This document shows positions 61,901 to 64,000 of a stretch of 64,000 bases of DNA, piece after piece. The position numbers were made by a program, and so were the translations under genes. The stretch comes from RQOF01 sp964461135. GTDB taxonomy: Bacteria > Calditrichota > Calditrichia > RBG-13-44-9. The number at the start of each line of letters is the position of its first letter. Positions within the stretch are counted from its first letter, which is position 1. The notes beneath the pieces were generated by a model. It ran no database searches and was not told where the DNA came from. It saw only the letters and a program-made list of their open reading frames with translations. The stretch is from positions 1 to 64,000 of the forward strand of contig CAYWTB010000006.1 in assembly GCA_964461135.1 (NCBI GenBank), written 5' to 3'.

Positions 61901-63170
61901 ATTCCTCAGGATCTGCCGACCAGAGTAAGGCTAAAATCCCGCACACTGCCGGAGCGGCAAAAGATGTCCCATTGTATTCTCCATAAGAATTACCCAGGCT
62001 GCAGGAAAATATTCCTTGTCCGGGTGCAACCACATCGATTTTTGATCCATAATTGGAAAATGAAGCCAGATCATCGTTTATATTGGTAGCACCTACCGCC
62101 AAAGTATTATCATAGGCAGCCGGGAAATGGAGAACTGTATTTCCCGAATTTCCGGCAGAGGCAACAAATATGACTCCCCGGTTCGTGCCATAGTCAACTG
62201 CTTCCTTTATCAGATGAGAAAAAACGATATCACCAAAGCTCATGTTGATAATTCTGCACCCATTATCCACAGCATAAAGAACAGCTTCTGCCACGTCATC
62301 CTCTTCCAGATATCCGCCTGCCGTGCCGGCACGCAGAGCCATCACTTTTGCCCCCGGCGCAATTCCCGCAATACCTGCCCTGTTATTGGTCAGGGCTGCC
62401 ACAATACCGGCCACCGGGGTACCATGCCCGCCCGGATATTCATCCATGGGATCATTATCCGGATTCAGGAAATCACCTTCATCCGGAAAACTGGGTGCAT
62501 CCGTAAAATCCCAGCCGATTACATCATCTGTGTAACCATTCCCGTCATCATCCAGCCCGTTAAGGTCACCGGCATCCAGCCGGCCATTGTGATTCAAATC
62601 CTCCGTTGTATTCACCCATAACTGGTGCTGAAGATCTTCATGTAAGTAATCTATTCCCGTATCAATAATACCTACTATTATAGCTGAATCTCCCTGCTGG
62701 ATATCCCATGCTTCGGGCATTCTTATTCTGGAAAGTGCCCATTGCTGGTCGTATAGCGAATCATTGGGAATTAAATGAATGCGGAACGGATGGTTCTTTT
62801 CCGCCCACAGGATATCAGAAGAATTATTCAGATTGTCCAGCAGTTCGTTGTCTGAACGATCTGTTTCAATTTCAAATTTATAGATATCGGAGAAGGGATG
62901 AGTACCGTGCAGGTTTTTTGATGCCAGAGATCCTTTGAATGAAATTGACCGTACAAAAAATTCTTTTTCAACCGAGTTTTTCCACGGTAACATGTCAGAA
63001 GGATGGATAACAAAATCCGGCCCGCCCGGCTGGATTTTGATAATAAATTCATCCGTACGACCCGGCTGGATAAAAAGCATCAACATCCAGAAAAAAAAGG
63101 TGCTGAGCAGGAGAAATTTATGAAATAAGGGGCAATTGCCCCTTCCAGATGGTATCAGGTATATTTTCAC
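58950..63170 (-). CDS. T9SS-secreted subtilisin-like serine protease with repeat domains
   Basis: The protein has about 1406 residues. A signal-like hydrophobic stretch (FLLLSTFFFWMLMLFIQ) precedes an I9-like pro-region and an S8 catalytic domain. The catalytic triad is visible as Asp in GIIDTGIDYLHED, His in GGHGTPVAGIVA and Ser in YNGTSFAAPAVCG. DLNGLDDDGNGYTDD is a calcium-like loop in the same domain. The middle holds FG-GAP/VCBS-like repeats (FDADGDGRPELL, EDMDGNGKPEIILGDSDGDL), then a fibronectin-III segment. The end is a T9SS sorting domain (FPNPLRPGTEEDKI, SGVYIYVAVLK). No ATG is well placed. I use the GTG at 63170, and a TTG at 63182 is also possible. It is followed by coaE with a 14-base gap. 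Confidence 0.85.
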   Translation of the reverse strand: MKIYLIPSGRGNCPLFHKFLLLSTFFFWMLMLFIQPGRTDEFIIKIQPGGPDFVIHPSDMLPWKNSVEKEFFVRSISFKGSLASKNLHGTHPFSDIYKFEIETDRSDNELLDNLNNSSDILWAEKNHPFRIHLIPNDSLYDQQWALSRIRMPEAWDIQQGDSAIIVGIIDTGIDYLHEDLQHQLWVNTTEDLNHNGRLDAGDLNGLDDDGNGYTDDVIGWDFTDAPSFPDEGDFLNPDNDPMDEYPGGHGTPVAGIVAALTNNRAGIAGIAPGAKVMALRAGTAGGYLEEDDVAEAVLYAVDNGCRIINMSFGDIVFSHLIKEAVDYGTNRGVIFVASAGNSGNTVLHFPAAYDNTLAVGATNINDDLASFSNYGSKIDVVAPGQGIFSCSLGNSYGEYNGTSFAAPAVCGILALLWSADPEESSAIIKSALQNGCRDLGNPGWDVYYGHGRVDAYKSLLSSQSTVARIEFPHTGSGTGDSSVAIIGTATGSDFREYSLSFGMAENPLKMELIGKNCNRIVSDTLGIWNTRNLKDSVYTLEVKIQNWDNSTTVNRVVIFLDRTPPHYEDIQFIPMVVKNYYGYLVSLTTDDQTRATLYFRNAGSSGPFRVRESGYRSNEHSFLLTQEDGRQQMELYLEVVNSSGLVTVNNNDGRWFHLDLSMPDTFDESISLIHETAGSGYLLGESVDIDGDGLRDVLGNFSIPGHPGNRLGSLNYNQNSLLVRLSQTAAFPRDIFDADGDGRPELLAGYGPASFLFPGLNLPGFTGSPVISPQEDFWATRMFDMGGGEPLEIIALHNNQWQLFQLENLQNFSVSFNQDLQNPTGGENNYGIPFAGVEDMDGNGKPEIILGDSDGDLILYQAASGNNFQVLTTMRMRGEDATYSFGTGDFDGDGLPEIAIATRKLAEYVGESSVQNQYWILQVLKLSGTGQLETVWEQNFYEVNTGRNRYSGVTVDDYDSDGMDEIFFTPYPRAYYIQFRNDAYQVNWYTSGVNANACPRLSDNQVLMSGDSSLMVWQLDHPALRPSPPTRLIATGADTLHIGLQWSSVTGANEYIITRKNKTAFSTFQFVTGDTFFIDSTVVKDGLYEYSVQSVDSLFPQPLSLPARSVYARAENPPFYLNLRVEADHQVMVEFNKPLGENSFTVEHYLLLPDSARPVSTIRARGGRGILLGFDQQFSGRLYKLLLNNLCNIYNIPFYTDSLIVPFEVYSSPQNPYLERIEAASRYELLLFFNHPMEQSSTEDTSNYMIEPEDDVIKAVRDQQDNRIIHVFLTGRNRLGSLGTDYYLRMKGLKDIWGKTIMADTGERFLVRESVENLDNFIVFPNPLRPGTEEDKITFGNVPKGCEIFIFTANGEAVIKLKSDNYTGGVKWNLQNSGGTPVNSGVYIYVAVLKDRKKNGKFIIMK
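63127..63144. repeat. 18-bp perfect palindrome at the start of the protease gene
   Basis: AAGGGGCAATTGCCCCTT is a perfect 18-base palindrome. It lies in the first 15 codons of the protease frame if translation starts at 63170 or 63182, and in the leader if the true start is further downstream. It could form a hairpin in the mRNA and affect translation. Confidence 0.5.
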
Positions 63171-63228
63171 AAATCGAAACAACTACAATTTATTTCAAAT
63201 ATGTTTTAATGACAGAATACAATGAAGA

Positions 63229-64000
63229 TTATCCGGAACCCATTTTCTTTTTCAGCATAATTTTCTGGAGATCTTCAATTTTCCTTTTGAACCGGCTGTT
63301 TTCCGGATCTTTATCCAGTAGCTGGTTAAAAACTTCAATAGCCTCCTCAAACCGGCCCTGAGCTATATAAATTTCACCCAGGGTTGGGGATAAAATCGGA
63401 GGCTTTACAAATTTGGATCTGGATTTCTCCTGTACCGGTTCCTCAGGAACATCGGTATCCTGAGGGCTTTCATCCGGTACGACCGCTGACCTTTCCTCCG
63501 CTCCCGGCAACACGGCTGAATCAAAATCCTCCTCTTTGGGGAAGTCTATTTCATTTTCCGGAATCGATGGCTCCTTTTTCTCCGGTTCTTCAAAATCCTC
63601 CGTTACCATCCCGGGTTCCTGTTCATCTTCAGGTAGAGATAGCTCCTCAAAACCGCTATCCTTGTCCTCCTCAATTTTCTCCTCGTCATCTTTAATAACA
63701 TCCGAAACAAACGTGGTGAAATCCAGGAACTCATCATCCGGTGTTTTTTCAGGCTTTTCCTCTCCTGTTGTCAATTCGTCTGTTTCCTGGTCCACCTGAT
63801 CTTTTTCTTCCGGTATTTCATCCTGATCGGGGGACAGTTCCTCAAATATTGTTTCTTCGTCCGGTTTTACATGCTGTACATCTTCATGCTCCTGTTTCCC
63901 ACTGACCTGCTCCTCCGGGATCTCCGATTCAGGGCTGTCCTCCCTGCTTTCCTTAAAAAATGATTCTATGGCAGAAGTAAATTCATCTGCACTCACTATT
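63229..64000 (-). CDS. Partial acidic TPR protein, cut by the right edge of the window
   Basis: The frame is open to the window edge, so only the C-terminal part (at least 255 residues) is seen. The visible part is extremely acidic and rich in Glu, Asp, Pro and Ser (for example PEEKDQVDQETDELTTGEEK). At the end is a TPR-like motif, LGEIYIAQGRFEEAIEVFNQ, followed by LDKDPENSRFKRKIEDLQKI. A GTG at 63996 could be a start but may be internal. It is probably an adaptor with a disordered acidic arm. No function is known. The stop is followed by 47 bases to the protease start. Confidence 0.6.
   Translation of the reverse strand, partial: IVSADEFTSAIESFFKESREDSPESEIPEEQVSGKQEHEDVQHVKPDEETIFEELSPDQDEIPEEKDQVDQETDELTTGEEKPEKTPDDEFLDFTTFVSDVIKDDEEKIEEDKDSGFEELSLPEDEQEPGMVTEDFEEPEKKEPSIPENEIDFPKEEDFDSAVLPGAEERSAVVPDESPQDTDVPEEPVQEKSRSKFVKPPILSPTLGEIYIAQGRFEEAIEVFNQLLDKDPENSRFKRKIEDLQKIMLKKKMGSG

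Noticed and set aside
62127..62621. 164-residue plus-strand frame in the protease gene
   Set aside because: Antisense shadow of the subtilase catalytic domain, whose triad is intact.
1..64000. tRNA, rRNA or CRISPR array
   Set aside because: I saw no tRNA-like cloverleaf end, rRNA core or regularly spaced direct repeats on either strand by eye.

Overview
The window looks like a Gram-negative bacterium of the Calditrichota / KSB1 / Marinimicrobia type, related to the Fibrobacterota-Chlorobiota-Bacteroidota group. The evidence is several secreted proteins ending in type IX secretion (T9SS) sorting domains (QNYPNPFNP followed by a gamma-turn/SGVYYYR module), a PorV/PorQ-family outer-membrane protein, a TonB-dependent receptor with an N-terminal carboxypeptidase-regulatory-like domain, and lipoproteins. 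No rRNA, tRNA, CRISPR array, transposase or phage gene was seen. The taxonomic call is an inference.

Layout. (1) 0.5-4.0 kb, minus: a corrinoid protein, a sodium:solute symporter and a UroD-like methyltransferase, probably a methyl-transfer operon. (2) 4.4-10.1 kb: flavin reductase, a decayed chimera of an aminotransferase and a sugar-binding protein, two small membrane proteins, an SRPBCC-GyrI-like fusion and the Mg2+ transporter MgtE. (3) 10.3-38.4 kb, all minus: a polysaccharide-utilisation-like locus. From upstream to downstream it holds a LacI regulator, a duplicated carbohydrate-binding T9SS protein, a TonB receptor, a large EF-hand-like surface protein, a PorV-like protein, an ABC sugar importer without its ATPase, a six-hairpin-like lipoprotein, a Gfo/Idh/MocA oxidoreductase, two GH130 enzymes, a GH2 beta-mannosidase, a FucP-like MFS transporter, a T9SS LamG protein and a debranching-enzyme-like glycosidase. 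GH130 plus GH2 points to beta-mannosides. The block at about 19.9-34.7 kb is visibly richer in AT than both flanks.

(4) 38.9-41.2 kb: a parvulin-type PPIase and a zinc-ribbon coiled-coil membrane protein. (5) 41.5-58.0 kb: three glutamate dehydrogenase-family genes, interspersed with three proteins that carry the PEP-synthase/PPDK ATP-grasp domain. All three lack the usual phosphohistidine and PEP-binding domains. In their place is a shared C-terminal module with an invariant G-[ST]-H-F-F motif. One is fused to receiver domains, one to a GAF-like domain and a nucleotidyltransferase, and one stands alone. This is the best candidate in the window for an undescribed system. A metallophosphoesterase, an alkyladenine DNA glycosylase, a GT2 glycosyltransferase and an SRPBCC protein lie among them. 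(6) 58.3-64 kb, minus: dephospho-CoA kinase, a large secreted subtilase with a T9SS tail, and a partial acidic TPR protein running off the right edge.

How it works together (inference): the surface proteins bind glycan and secreted enzymes cut it. The TonB receptor and the ABC and MFS importers bring in oligosaccharides, and GH130 and GH2 enzymes depolymerise beta-mannosides, with the LacI protein controlling expression. The GDH and ATP-grasp genes suggest a node linking amino acids, nitrogen and the pyruvate/PEP pool.
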